Shown piece after piece: positions 18,887-26,864 of a stretch of 64,000 nt of DNA (position 1 is its first letter; every line of letters starts with the position of its first letter). The stretch covers positions 620,001 through 684,000 of the forward strand of contig NZ_CP018836.1 of the NCBI RefSeq assembly GCF_002196515.1, read 5' to 3'. A program made the position numbers and the translations under genes. The DNA comes from Vibrio gazogenes. GTDB lineage: Bacteria; Pseudomonadota; Gammaproteobacteria; Enterobacterales; Vibrionaceae. The notes under the pieces were generated by a model. The model searched no databases and had not been told where the DNA came from. It saw nothing but the letters and a program-made list of their open reading frames with translations.

Positions 18887-18922
18887 GTTTCCTCCTTCAA
18901 TGACAAACATGCTAAATGATGA

Positions 18923-19912
18923 TTATGTGTGTGGTGACAAGACTTGAATAAGATAAGTGGCAATTTGATCGCCAATACTGTTTTGGAACTCAACACGATC
19001 AAAGCCTTGCGGATCTTGTGCGATGATGCCTAACGTCGCTTTCAAAGAATCAGGGTAAGCCGTTAAAAATGAGTAATGCCCCGCATTAGGAATGACTTTG
19101 ACCGTGAGGCGCCCCGTTTTTTCAAGGCCATTTTTTATCACTTGCGCATTGTACGCCGCAGTCAGCTCTTGATCTTTCTCAGCGACGAGCAATAACGTTG
19201 GAATATCGACATTGTCAAAGGCGTGTTTAGACAAAAAGAGCGCACCAACAGGCGCCATTAATACTTGAGCCCGAATTCTGGTATCTTTTGAATTCACCGT
19301 AATGTTTTGGGTTAATTCACCACTCAAGACCGGGGCACAGTAAGGATCGGCCAGTGTTGGTAAACTTTTACATAAATCAATCAGTGCTTTGGTCTTCGCG
19401 ATGGCACCGGAAACAACAAGGGCTGTGTACCCACCAATAGAGTGCCCTAATACAGCAATTTTTTGTGGGTCAATATGAGCGCTTACCCTTGGTATTGCGA
19501 ATAACTTGTCTATCGACGCAGAAATATCCTTCGGCCTGTTAACATAATTCTCGACCTTACCTTCCAGTGAATTATCGAGGTGATTATTGTGAGGATGCAA
19601 AGGCATCGCAACAATAAAGCCATGGTGAACGAGTGAAAGCGCGATATCCTTGTAGGATAAGCCACTGCTGCCTGAACCATGCGATAAAACCGCTAATGGA
19701 AAGCGACCGTCTTCCATTGCCCCGCCAATCGCAACATTCAGCGTAAAAGGGCCGAAATCAACCGACTTTGGCTTTGATGTGGTCGGATAAAGCACAAACA
19801 TTGATAAACCATTTGTTGAGACGTTATCTAACCGTCGAAAACCAACATCATGGGCATTTGCCGATATTGATGTCAATATGATGAATAACAACGCTATTTT
19901 CAAATCATTCAA
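18923..19912 (-). CDS. secreted alpha/beta hydrolase (dienelactone hydrolase / PAF-acetylhydrolase-like)
   Basis: About 329 residues with a signal peptide (LKIALLFIILTSISANA). The alpha/beta-hydrolase core has a nucleophile elbow GHSIGGY, an oxyanion-region LSHGSGSS near the N-terminus, an acid region LLLVAEKDQEL and a late His in IPNAGHYSFL. The start is taken as the TTG at 19912 with AAAGGG nine bases upstream. The longer frame from 19987 reads through the end of a repeated segment and is unlikely to be coding. It is probably a periplasmic esterase or lipase, and marks the left flank of the integron-like region. Confidence 0.75.
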   Translation of the reverse strand: MNDLKIALLFIILTSISANAHDVGFRRLDNVSTNGLSMFVLYPTTSKPKSVDFGPFTLNVAIGGAMEDGRFPLAVLSHGSGSSGLSYKDIALSLVHHGFIVAMPLHPHNNHLDNSLEGKVENYVNRPKDISASIDKLFAIPRVSAHIDPQKIAVLGHSIGGYTALVVSGAIAKTKALIDLCKSLPTLADPYCAPVLSGELTQNITVNSKDTRIRAQVLMAPVGALFLSKHAFDNVDIPTLLLVAEKDQELTAAYNAQVIKNGLEKTGRLTVKVIPNAGHYSFLTAYPDSLKATLGIIAQDPQGFDRVEFQNSIGDQIATYLIQVLSPHT

Positions 19913-19984
19913 TTGATCAATCCCTTTAAACTCGCAGCTCACTCTCAGTCGAAGAATTCTAAAATGGTATACCGCTAGATTACC

Positions 19985-20237
19985 CAATGCCCACAGTGTG
20001 GCGAGCTGCTGCGTAAAAGTCTATGGTTTTTCATCGGGTTAAATCCATATCGTTATCTTTTCCCGAGGCACTTCACACCGATGTATCGTTCATGCCGTCA
20101 GTCACACCGACAGTGCGAGTGAGGCTGCAAAAAAGAAAAAGCCGCAGATAAATATCTACGGCCTTGAATGTAACAGTGAGTCAGAAATGGTTCTCTATTC
20201 AGTGAGTTAAAAATCCCACGCGAGGCGATGCTTGTTA
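19985..20237. repeat. about 255-bp repeat, copy 1 of 3
   Basis: This stretch (from CAATGCCCACAGTGTGG to CTTGTTATG) recurs at 23498-23752 almost complete and at 29660-29757 as its first 98 bases. It contains a hairpin terminator and a short plus-strand frame beginning CPQCGELLRK. Its last part resembles a short attC. Confidence 0.85.
20128..20163 (-). terminator. terminator inside repeat copy 1, downstream of the methyltransferase
   Basis: The stem GCCGCAGATA / TATCTACGGC has one G-T type mismatch. On the minus strand it is followed by TTTTTC and more T residues. Confidence 0.75.
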
Positions 20238-20256
20238 TGTTTCGTCGCAACAATTT

Positions 20257-21012
20257 TTACCCTTTTATAGCCTTAGCACAGAAACGCATTCCGCTAACGA
20301 ATACAGTTGTAGGGTTTTTCTCACTTTCAATTTGTGCTATCAGCTCATCAATTTCAGACGCGATGGCAATATTCGACGACGCCATGCGTGGCTTAAGCAA
20401 CTGCAAAAGCTCTCCAAGCGTATATTGGTCGCCTTGCCCGTCAATAACCGCCTCTGCCCAGATTGCCTCAAACTTTAGTCCAGCAGCCGCGTAAGTTGCA
20501 GGTAAATGGAATCCCATAGACTGATCAACGCCTTCTTCGGCAAGCATTTTTGCGAGTAAAGAGACGCCTTTCTCGTGTGCTGGCATCGCCTCAACAAACC
20601 CAGGACAGATAGTCGAGTCGTGCTCCTCAAATACGACCAGACCATTCTCTCGTAACCAAGGTAACAGACCGGAAAGAACTCTCTCAGGGCTAGGTAAATA
20701 CATGAGAACCCGACGCCCAACCACTGCATCAAAAGACAAAAGGTCAATGCTTTCCAGGTACTTCGGAGCTTCATTCAAATCGGCTTGTAAAAAACGTACA
20801 TTGCTCTTTCCAGATTTGTCGAGACGATTTGAGGCGGAAGCTATCATCTCTTTACTGCGATCAATGGCTAACACACTGCCACTAGAACCGACAATATCAC
20901 TCAAAACTTCAGAGACCTCTCCGGGGCCACATCCTAGCTCAAGGACTGTCATGCCCTCACAAATCCCTGCAGACTTAAAAAGCCTTTCTGTTGTTGCATT
21001 ACTTCTTTTCAC
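20257..21012 (-). CDS. class I SAM-dependent methyltransferase (integron cassette)
   Basis: A 251-residue protein with the SAM-binding motif VLELGCGPGEVSE, an acidic loop VLAIDRSKEM and a post-motif region FDAVVGRRVLMYL. It resembles UbiE-like small-molecule methyltransferases. The acceptor is unknown. The stop codon lies 17 bases before an attC-like core (CTTGTTATG), and the gene has the orientation of all other intact cassettes here. Confidence 0.85.
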   Translation of the reverse strand: MKRSNATTERLFKSAGICEGMTVLELGCGPGEVSEVLSDIVGSSGSVLAIDRSKEMIASASNRLDKSGKSNVRFLQADLNEAPKYLESIDLLSFDAVVGRRVLMYLPSPERVLSGLLPWLRENGLVVFEEHDSTICPGFVEAMPAHEKGVSLLAKMLAEEGVDQSMGFHLPATYAAAGLKFEAIWAEAVIDGQGDQYTLGELLQLLKPRMASSNIAIASEIDELIAQIESEKNPTTVFVSGMRFCAKAIKG

Positions 21013-21092
21013 ATATCACTCCTTTGAACACTAAATGCATCATTCTGAGAACAGTCGCAAGATTTTTCTGACTCAATGCGCCAATATACTGA

Positions 21093-21293
21093 CTATCTTA
21101 ATGCGTTACGCCAATTGTACAGGGTTGCTTCACTTTTATTGCTGCAATCTAGTGAGTTCGATTTCTCTGGCATCATCGAGATAAACGTATCGATTCCGAT
21201 GTGTAGGTCGTTTCTAGGTAAAATCGCCTGAAGTTCTCTAGCAATAGAGCTTTTTCCAGAACTGCTTGCGCCGTTTAATATTATGACATCCAT
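21093..21293 (-). pseudogene. truncated chloramphenicol phosphotransferase-like kinase
   Basis: Only 66 residues remain. A complete P-loop start (IILNGASSSGKSSIARELQ) and IGIDTFISMMP match the N-terminus of chloramphenicol 3-O-phosphotransferase-like proteins, which are normally about 180 residues. The frame then ends in sequence resembling a cassette junction (GGCGTAACGC on the minus strand). It was most likely cut by cassette recombination and is non-functional. Confidence 0.7.
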
Positions 21294-21313
21294 ACCTATT
21301 TCACCTCCAAGCA

Positions 21314-21416
21314 CATAACGCCACAAACAATGGCGCTAACTCCAATGTTTCAGCAACAAAAAACCTTTAAACAACAAGCCCCAAGCGTTTAGCGTCCATT
21401 GATTTGCTTTGTTATG
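21314..21416. repeat. attC recombination site
   Basis: Core ends CATAACGCC (left) and CTTTGTTATG (right) bound about 100 bases with internal near-palindromic arms (ACAAACAATGGCGC / AGCGTCCATTGATTTG). The 3' end of the 21389-22018 gene runs into it. Confidence 0.75.
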
Positions 21417-22018
21417 TTCATAGCATCCAAAGCACGCTGAGCACTCTGCTGAAGTAATATGCTCCACTTATTTTCAAGTAAACTATTTATTATTTTTTCA
21501 CTCGGAAACGGGATCCCTATGCCTAACGCAAACGGAGGGTTAAATTTGTGTTCTCTAATTTTTTTATCTGTTTCGAGTTTATTAGTATAATTTTTAACAC
21601 ACTGTTCAATACTGAAAATGGTGCTAAATGTAGCATAACGAAGAATTTCAATCTGACTGAGTTCTCTCTCAATTTCTTTAAGTGCATCTCGCTGGCTTAT
21701 CGATAATGATGACTCGATATGATCTATTTGTTTAGGAAATGATTCAATGTATATCTTATGCGCATATTCATTACGAAGTTGGTAGAGCTTTTTGATTAAC
21801 CCTTTATAATCAGATGGAAGAACTCCTAAACCTACTGCTAGATCTACTTTGATCATTGTTGACATCTTCGTTATTTCAACGCGATGTTCACTATCCAAAC
21901 ATAGTTCAATTAAACGTTCAACTTTTTCTTCGATTAAAGAAAAACCAAGGACAGAAATTTTCATCGAGTCATCGAGCTGAAGAAGTTTGTCAATTTCGTT
22001 TTCAATTTTCACTTTCAC
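21389..22018 (-). CDS. HEPN/MltR-like helical protein (integron cassette)
   Basis: A 209-residue all-helical protein without a signal peptide. The segment LYQLRNEYAH contains an R-x4-H motif as found in HEPN-fold RNases and in MltR-like proteins. The last eight residues are encoded inside the attC site. A toxin or defence role is possible, but nothing else in the sequence shows it. The family is not firmly recognised. Confidence 0.6.
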   Translation of the reverse strand: MKVKIENEIDKLLQLDDSMKISVLGFSLIEEKVERLIELCLDSEHRVEITKMSTMIKVDLAVGLGVLPSDYKGLIKKLYQLRNEYAHKIYIESFPKQIDHIESSLSISQRDALKEIERELSQIEILRYATFSTIFSIEQCVKNYTNKLETDKKIREHKFNPPFALGIGIPFPSEKIINSLLENKWSILLQQSAQRALDAMNITKQINGR

Positions 22019-22590
22019 TCCCGTTTAAATATCTCAGCCCTGAACATAACCTTTCTTATACAGAACTACTCTATAAGAATACTTCCGTATAACTTAATTC
22101 TTTTTCTAAACTGAATCTCTCACAACTCACCATCAAGTCGTAAAAATTCAGATCTTTTTCAACATCTGTCGCAAAATGCTGACTTGTTCGATCTAATTTA
22201 TCCACATTGTGACTTGATAAAAGCTGTAGATAAAAACAGTGCTGGAATTATTAATGAAATCCCCGTTTCTCACGAGTTGAAAAGAGTTGATGCTGGCTCG
22301 TCACTACGCGTGAAAAACCATTAAAACGTATCTTTATTGGGTGTGAAGAGTCCGCTTTCACATCTCATGGTGTAACATGACATTTTTCCACGCTACCGCT
22401 CTTTCGCATACGAAATGTGGGTATAAACATTTATCAATTCATTGCATATATTTATAGCAAAGAGTCGCTGTGATGCCTACGGTAAATGGGAATCGATTAT
22501 AAAAAACAATCTGGCTAGCGGATGAAAAATAAGAGGATAAAGAGGAAGACACAAGGCACACATCATTTTCGATGCGCTGCATAAGTGGGA
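22019..22590. other. non-coding 3' segment of duplicated nucleotidyltransferase unit, copy A
   Basis: About 570 bases with no supported gene. From 22047 it is closely similar to 28217-28749. It begins with CATAAC and an inverted repeat (TTATACAGAA 22056-22065 / TTCCGTATAA 22083-22092, one mismatch) and then runs AT-rich to the stop of the nucleotidyltransferase gene. The length and conservation of this untranslated part suggest a function or a recent duplication. Confidence 0.7.
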
Positions 22591-23469
22591 TCACCCTTCA
22601 AGCCGTGTCAGACAAACCTGCTCCACCAGCCCTTTCAGATTCTCCACTTCACTTTGCAGATACACCAGTTCTTCTTCGGTGATTTCGTAATGCATCGAGT
22701 AACGGGCGTCGATGTAGGCGCGTTGCAGGCGGCGGAAGCTGCGGCGGTGGAATTTGTCATCCATCGGGAAAATATCGGCGAAGGCACGGGCTTGCTCGGC
22801 ACAGTATTTTTTCAGTTTTTCGATATTGTGGGTTTTGGGCAAGTAGTTGGTCAGAACCAGTAAGGTACAGGCAAAGAATCGCTCTGTGGATTGGTGGAGA
22901 AGGAAAGCCGCTTGAGCAAGTTTTTCTCTCTCCACCGAAATTTGAAATAATTCAAAAAAGTCAGAAGCACTGATAAACCAGTGGTCAAAATGATGCTGTG
23001 CGATTTGATGGCGTTCTTCATCGGTCAGATCCCCCGGTTCGGCCAGCGCTTTCGGCGTCGCGGCAAAGATTTCGATGCCCTCTTCGCGAATATCCTTGAA
23101 GAAGTAGTGACCCTGTCTGAGCTGTTCATTGACCTCTTCCAAGGTATGCACAATCAGCCCCAGCGGCGCACTTGTGACTTTGCGGTCGATCTGCTCTTCC
23201 GCCCTGCGCCAGATGAGATCTTCTTCCACCAGTGAGGATTTGTTGACGATCACCAGAATGTCGTAATCACTGACATAGCCGTTGGGAATGTCCCGTACCC
23301 AACCACCTTTGGCATGGCTGCCGAACAGAATGATTTTCAGGATCCGAAATTCAGCTTTACTCCCCTGCTTACCAACGAGGTATTCTTCCAGCGTGTCGCG
23401 CAAAATGGTCGAGATCAGCCCAAGTTCATGCTGTTTACGTTCGGAAAGGTGGTCGAGTGAAGTCTTCAT
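22591..23469 (-). CDS. nucleotidyltransferase-HEPN fusion protein, copy A
   Basis: A 292-residue protein from MKTSLDHL. The N-terminal nucleotidyltransferase domain has the motif ILFGSHAKGG, followed by VSDYDILVIV carrying the metal-binding Asp pair. The C-terminal HEPN domain spans about residues 160-290 (HQSTERFFACTLLVLTNY; YIDARYSMHY). Both domains also occur as separate partners in MNT-HEPN toxin-antitoxin pairs; here they are fused. The paralogue at 28750-29631 is nearly identical except for a block of about 40 residues. The longer frame upstream (to 23589) reads into the 255-bp repeat and is rejected. Confidence 0.82.
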   Translation of the reverse strand: MKTSLDHLSERKQHELGLISTILRDTLEEYLVGKQGSKAEFRILKIILFGSHAKGGWVRDIPNGYVSDYDILVIVNKSSLVEEDLIWRRAEEQIDRKVTSAPLGLIVHTLEEVNEQLRQGHYFFKDIREEGIEIFAATPKALAEPGDLTDEERHQIAQHHFDHWFISASDFFELFQISVEREKLAQAAFLLHQSTERFFACTLLVLTNYLPKTHNIEKLKKYCAEQARAFADIFPMDDKFHRRSFRRLQRAYIDARYSMHYEITEEELVYLQSEVENLKGLVEQVCLTRLEG

Positions 23470-23497
23470 ACCTGAATGATTTGAATCGGTTAGTGAA

Positions 23498-23752
23498 CAA
23501 TGCCCACAGTGTGGCGAGCTGCTGCGCAAAAGTCTATGGCTTTTCATCAGTTTAAATCCATATCGCGACCTTTTCCCGAGGCACTTCACACCAATGCATC
23601 GTTCATGCTATCTGTCACACCGACGATGCGATTGAGACGTCAAAAAAAGAAAAAGCCGCAGACGAATATCTGCGGCCTTGAATGTAACAGTGAGTTAGAA
23701 ATAGTTCTCTATTCAGTGAGTTAAAAATCCCACGCGTGGCGATGCTTGTTAT
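23498..23752. repeat. about 255-bp repeat, copy 2 of 3
   Basis: Nearly full-length match to 19985-20237, located just upstream of nucleotidyltransferase copy A. It again ends at the stop codon of the next cassette gene in GCTTGTTATAC. Confidence 0.85.
23642..23677 (-). terminator. terminator inside repeat copy 2, downstream of GNAT gene
   Basis: The stem GCCGCAGA / TCTGCGGC is followed on the minus strand by TTTTTCTTTTTTTG, about 70 bases after the GNAT stop. Confidence 0.8.
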
Positions 23753-24246
23753 ACATTTTTTACGACTCGCGCCATATGATAGACATTCACATATTTACCA
23801 TTTCTAAAGGCATAATCCACTGATTCCCCTTCAATTTGAAAGCCAAATTTTTTGTAAAGGTTAATCGCTCGCTCATTATCAGCATAAACCTCAACTTCTA
23901 AACGTCTTAGGTTTAACCATTTGTCTGAAAGCTCTACGACTGTTGTCAACAACTGACTACCCACACCTCTGCCTTGCACATGATCTTTCACACCCATACC
24001 GAAACTGCCAACATGCCGACGGCGAGGGTTTTTACAAATTTCAAAACCAATATGTCCGACGATCTCACCATCCAATAGCGCCACATACTGATACACATTC
24101 TCAGGCACATTTGAAACACGTTTTTCCCAAGTTGCTATCGAAGGGTATGGGAGTTGTAACGTCCCCGTATAAGTATGCTCACATTCGTATATTTCTTTGA
24201 TTGCTTTGGCATCTGTTGATTCTGCGCTTCTGATTTTACCTTTCAC
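23749..24246 (-). CDS. GNAT N-acetyltransferase (integron cassette)
   Basis: A 165-residue protein with the acetyl-CoA-binding motif VQGRGVGSQLLTTVVELS and a following NERAINLYKKFGFQIEG, standard for the RimI/PhnO-like GNAT family. The substrate is unknown; cassette GNATs often modify small molecules or antibiotics. The stop codon coincides with the attC-like core GTTATAC. Confidence 0.85.
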   Translation of the reverse strand: MKGKIRSAESTDAKAIKEIYECEHTYTGTLQLPYPSIATWEKRVSNVPENVYQYVALLDGEIVGHIGFEICKNPRRRHVGSFGMGVKDHVQGRGVGSQLLTTVVELSDKWLNLRRLEVEVYADNERAINLYKKFGFQIEGESVDYAFRNGKYVNVYHMARVVKNV

Positions 24247-24265
24247 TGTACAACTTATCTCCTCA

Positions 24266-24343
24266 TGTATAACGCCAAGCTCGACCGCTAGTGACCAACG
24301 CTCTTTTAGGGCGAAGCGGGTCGGTTGAGACGCCTTGTAATAG
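24266..24343. repeat. attC-like site
   Basis: Left core GTATAACGCC and right end GACGCCTTGTAATAG bound about 78 bases with imperfect complementary arms (AAGCTCGACCGC / GCGGGTCGGTTGAG), between the deformylase and GNAT cassettes. Confidence 0.6.
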
Positions 24344-24348
24344 ACGGC

Positions 24349-24852
24349 TTAAGAGTGCGCTTTAACGTACTTTTTAACCTTTTTTATCGCCATTTGACGC
24401 TTCAGTGGTGAAAGATAATCAATAAACAAATTACCCAACAAATGATCAATTTCGTGCTGCATGACGATAGCCAGAAAATCATCACTCTCAATTTTAATGG
24501 GCTTTCCTTCACGATCGAGAGCAGACACGACAACTGAAGTGAAACGCTCTACATCTGCGTAGTAATCAGGGACTGACAAACACCCTTCTTGACCGAATGC
24601 TTTGTCTGAACCACTGACCACTTCTGGGTTAACCAAAATCAATGGTTTGTCTCGATTTTCTGAAAGGTCGATAACGACAACCGCTTCTTTGCGACCAACT
24701 TGAGTTGAAGCCAAGCCGATACCATTGTCGGTGGCATACAAGGTTTCTAACATATCGTCGATTAACGTTTGTATCAACAAAACATCTTGTACCTTTTCCG
24801 CTTTGACTTTAAGCCTTGGATCCGGCACCGTGAGAATGTCTAAAACTGCCAT
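24349..24852 (-). CDS. def: peptide deformylase, cassette-borne
   Basis: A 167-residue metalloenzyme with all three deformylase motifs: GIGLASTQ (motif 1; usual A replaced by S), EGCLSVP (motif 2 with the metal-binding Cys) and QHEIDH (motif 3 with two His and the catalytic Glu). It removes formyl from nascent N-terminal methionine. A housekeeping def is expected elsewhere next to fmt, so this copy is probably accessory and could lower sensitivity to deformylase inhibitors such as actinonin (inference). Its cassette context is shown by the attC-like site after its stop. Confidence 0.9.
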   Translation of the reverse strand: MAVLDILTVPDPRLKVKAEKVQDVLLIQTLIDDMLETLYATDNGIGLASTQVGRKEAVVVIDLSENRDKPLILVNPEVVSGSDKAFGQEGCLSVPDYYADVERFTSVVVSALDREGKPIKIESDDFLAIVMQHEIDHLLGNLFIDYLSPLKRQMAIKKVKKYVKAHS

Positions 24853-24993
24853 AATTACCTTCTCATTCTTGGAAAATCATAATACTGAGAACAGTTGCAA
24901 AAATATCTGGCGCTACATTTTGGGAACCCAAATTCGTGACAGGTATTTTTATCAATTACTTCAATTTGTTCGCTGCCCTTCACCAAAAGCTCA

Positions 24994-25263
24994 TTAGTAA
25001 TGATAACGACATGAAATAATTGTGATAGCTTGGTCATCAACCGCATAAACTAACCGGTTAGTGTCGTCAATACGGCGTGACCAAAAGCCGGCTAGATTTT
25101 CTTTTAATGGCTCGGGCTTTCCGATACCTTCAAATGGTGAACGTTTTACATCACTAATTAATTTATTTATACGCTTCAATGTCTTTTTATTTTGTGTTTG
25201 CCAATATAAACGATCATTCCAAGATTCATCAGTCCATGAAAGCAATCGCTGGCTACTACTCAT
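24994..25263 (-). CDS. yoeB: YoeB-family mRNA-interferase toxin
   Basis: An 89-residue toxin closely resembling E. coli YoeB. Visible are the KINKLI-type helix, PFEGIGKPEPLKENLAG, WSRRIDDTNRLVYAV and the C-terminal CRYHY with the catalytic His and Tyr. It cuts mRNA in the ribosomal A site. It overlaps the antitoxin gene by eight bases, the usual arrangement. It starts at ATG 25263 inside the yefM end. An N-terminal extension of four residues relative to E. coli is present. Confidence 0.93.
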   Translation of the reverse strand: MSSSQRLLSWTDESWNDRLYWQTQNKKTLKRINKLISDVKRSPFEGIGKPEPLKENLAGFWSRRIDDTNRLVYAVDDQAITIISCRYHY

Positions 25264-25510
25264 CCATTAAATCTCGAGCTGTTGTTTGACCTGCACGATA
25301 TTGAGCAATCGAACGATTTAGATGCTCTGCGTTTTCTGGAGAACGAAGTAAATGAACGGTTTCCATCAAGCTATTGTAGTAATCCAAGGACATGACGACT
25401 GCATCCTCTGCATCACGACGAGTAATTACTGTTGTATCAGCATCATTCACGACACCATCGAGAACAGCTTTTAAACTATTTCTCGCTTCCGTAAAGGATA
25501 CAATTTTCAT
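25256..25510 (-). CDS. yefM: YefM-family antitoxin
   Basis: An 84-residue protein of the Phd/YefM fold: EARNSLKAVLDGV, TVITRRDAEDAVVMSLDYYNSLMET, and a flexible acidic C-terminal tail that neutralises YoeB. It represses its own promoter. Two TGTACA motifs upstream, the known YefM operator core, match this role. Confidence 0.93.
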   Translation of the reverse strand: MKIVSFTEARNSLKAVLDGVVNDADTTVITRRDAEDAVVMSLDYYNSLMETVHLLRSPENAEHLNRSIAQYRAGQTTARDLMDE

Positions 25511-25515
25511 AAAAC

Positions 25516-25587
25516 ATCCACATGTACAGTTAACAGGACAAGTATAATCCCCAAAAACTAGCTGTACAGTTAAACGGACATGTGGAT
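25516..25587 (-). promoter_or_regulatory. YefM-YoeB operator/promoter region
   Basis: Two copies of TGTACAGTTAA (25523 and 25563) are enclosed by a 10-bp inverted repeat (ATCCACATGT 25516-25525 / ACATGTGGAT 25578-25587). TGTACA is the reported core of the E. coli YefM operator palindromes. The site starts six bases from the yefM start codon. Confidence 0.75.
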
Positions 25588-25656
25588 TCGATAGCAGCTA
25601 ACGAATGATATGGACTCCCTCTATCTAAACCGCCACGCGCCATAGTTGGTTTGTAT

Positions 25657-26112
25657 TTACTTAGATGTAGATGCAGCCCAAACACCAACTCCGATAATAA
25701 TGATGTACTGTGAGAAGCCAAAAAATAGCTTTGTATAAACCCAAGCTTCTATAGATAAAAATGACGCCATATGGGTAGCAAAGGCAAAAATCAAGAATAG
25801 AACAGATAAAACACCATTATATAAACACCAAGATTTTGTATTTATTCTATTGTTGGAACGTAAAAATACTGGCTTAATTTTATTTATTTTATAAAGTACT
25901 GAAATTGCACCAAATGCTATACAAACTATCGTCCAAGTAATGGTTTTCGATACAATTGGGTCTACTGAATATAGATAATATTTTATTGGTGACAGACCAA
26001 TCAATATCATAACTAAGCAAAAGAATAAAAAGCCTCTCATAGAGTATGACCACCAAACCATCTGCTCTGATACACTTTTATCTGTAAAATTTATTTGTCT
26101 TTCATCTACCAT
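25657..26112 (-). CDS. four-helix membrane protein of unknown function (integron cassette)
   Basis: A 151-residue protein with four hydrophobic helices (about residues 25-48, 57-75, 95-118 and 125-147) and a charged N-terminus. I recognise no family. Low GC and the position just before a VCR-type attC fit a cassette of foreign origin. Confidence 0.6.
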   Translation of the reverse strand: MVDERQINFTDKSVSEQMVWWSYSMRGFLFFCLVMILIGLSPIKYYLYSVDPIVSKTITWTIVCIAFGAISVLYKINKIKPVFLRSNNRINTKSWCLYNGVLSVLFLIFAFATHMASFLSIEAWVYTKLFFGFSQYIIIIGVGVWAASTSK

Positions 26113-26131
26113 AATATTTTCACCATAAACC

Positions 26132-26257
26132 TAATGCCCGCCTAAGGGGCTGGCAACGCATTACCACTAACCTCAAACACAACAGCCATAACCACTTCGG
26201 CTCAATGGGACTGGAAACGCCACGCGTTGATAGTCCCTCTTGAGGCATTTGTTATGC
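26132..26257. repeat. VCR-type attC site
   Basis: 126 bases that closely match the V. cholerae repeat consensus: TAATGCCCGCCTAAGGGGC at the left, AATGGGACTGGAAACGCCAC and GTCCCTCTTGAGGC inside, GTTATGC at the right. The stop codon of the GNAT gene forms its first bases on the minus strand. Confidence 0.95.
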
Positions 26258-26728
26258 GTATTTATCCAGATGTTTTTCCATAGGAACACAATCCAAACTG
26301 ATACCTCGTGGTGAGTGATAAGTAGATAGTTTGTCTCCAATAAAACCACATGAGCGATAGAAAGGCGCTGCATTTATAGTTGACTCTAACATTAACAACT
26401 GCAAACCGCTTTCCTCAGCCAGACCCTCTAGAAACTTGAGCATTTTTTTTGCAGCACCCATCCCAAAATAATCAGGATCAACGAATATCGCATCGATCAT
26501 ACCTGTTTCAGTGTTGAGCTTACCGCTACCAACAACCCGACTATCTACTTCTGACACATAAAAAGTTTCAACAACATCCTCAATGAAACGATCAGATGGT
26601 CCACCCTGCGTCCACAATAAAAGTTGTTCTTCGGAATAATACTGTGAACACTGATTAAGGATTGCGCGACTTCTTAAGTCGTAAATCACCTGAGCATCAC
26701 TTTTATTCGCTTTTCTAATTGTGATCAT
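26252..26728 (-). CDS. GNAT N-acetyltransferase (integron cassette)
   Basis: A 158-residue protein with the GNAT core IDAIFVDPDYFGMGAAKKML, containing the pyrophosphate-binding turn, and the late FYRSCGFIG. Small GNATs with this layout are common Vibrio cassettes. The substrate is unknown. TAA at 26252 is part of the VCR. Confidence 0.85.
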   Translation of the reverse strand: MITIRKANKSDAQVIYDLRSRAILNQCSQYYSEEQLLLWTQGGPSDRFIEDVVETFYVSEVDSRVVGSGKLNTETGMIDAIFVDPDYFGMGAAKKMLKFLEGLAEESGLQLLMLESTINAAPFYRSCGFIGDKLSTYHSPRGISLDCVPMEKHLDKYA

Positions 26729-26751
26729 AAATTTGCCTCCTGGCTTTTACG

Positions 26752-26861
26752 CATAACGCCGCAAACAACAGCGCATAGAATGGCGTTATTTTTGCTGGCT
26801 TTTTGTTTTTAGCAAAAACCGCGACAGCCGTATTGCGTCTGCTTGATTTGCCTTGTTATGT
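26752..26861. repeat. attC site
   Basis: Left core GCATAACGCCGCAAACAACAGCGC, right end TTTGCCTTGTTATGTG, about 110 bases with complementary arms (GCTGGCTTTTTGT / AAAAACCGCGACAGC), between the KAP and GNAT cassettes. Confidence 0.8.
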
Positions 26862-26864
26862 GAT

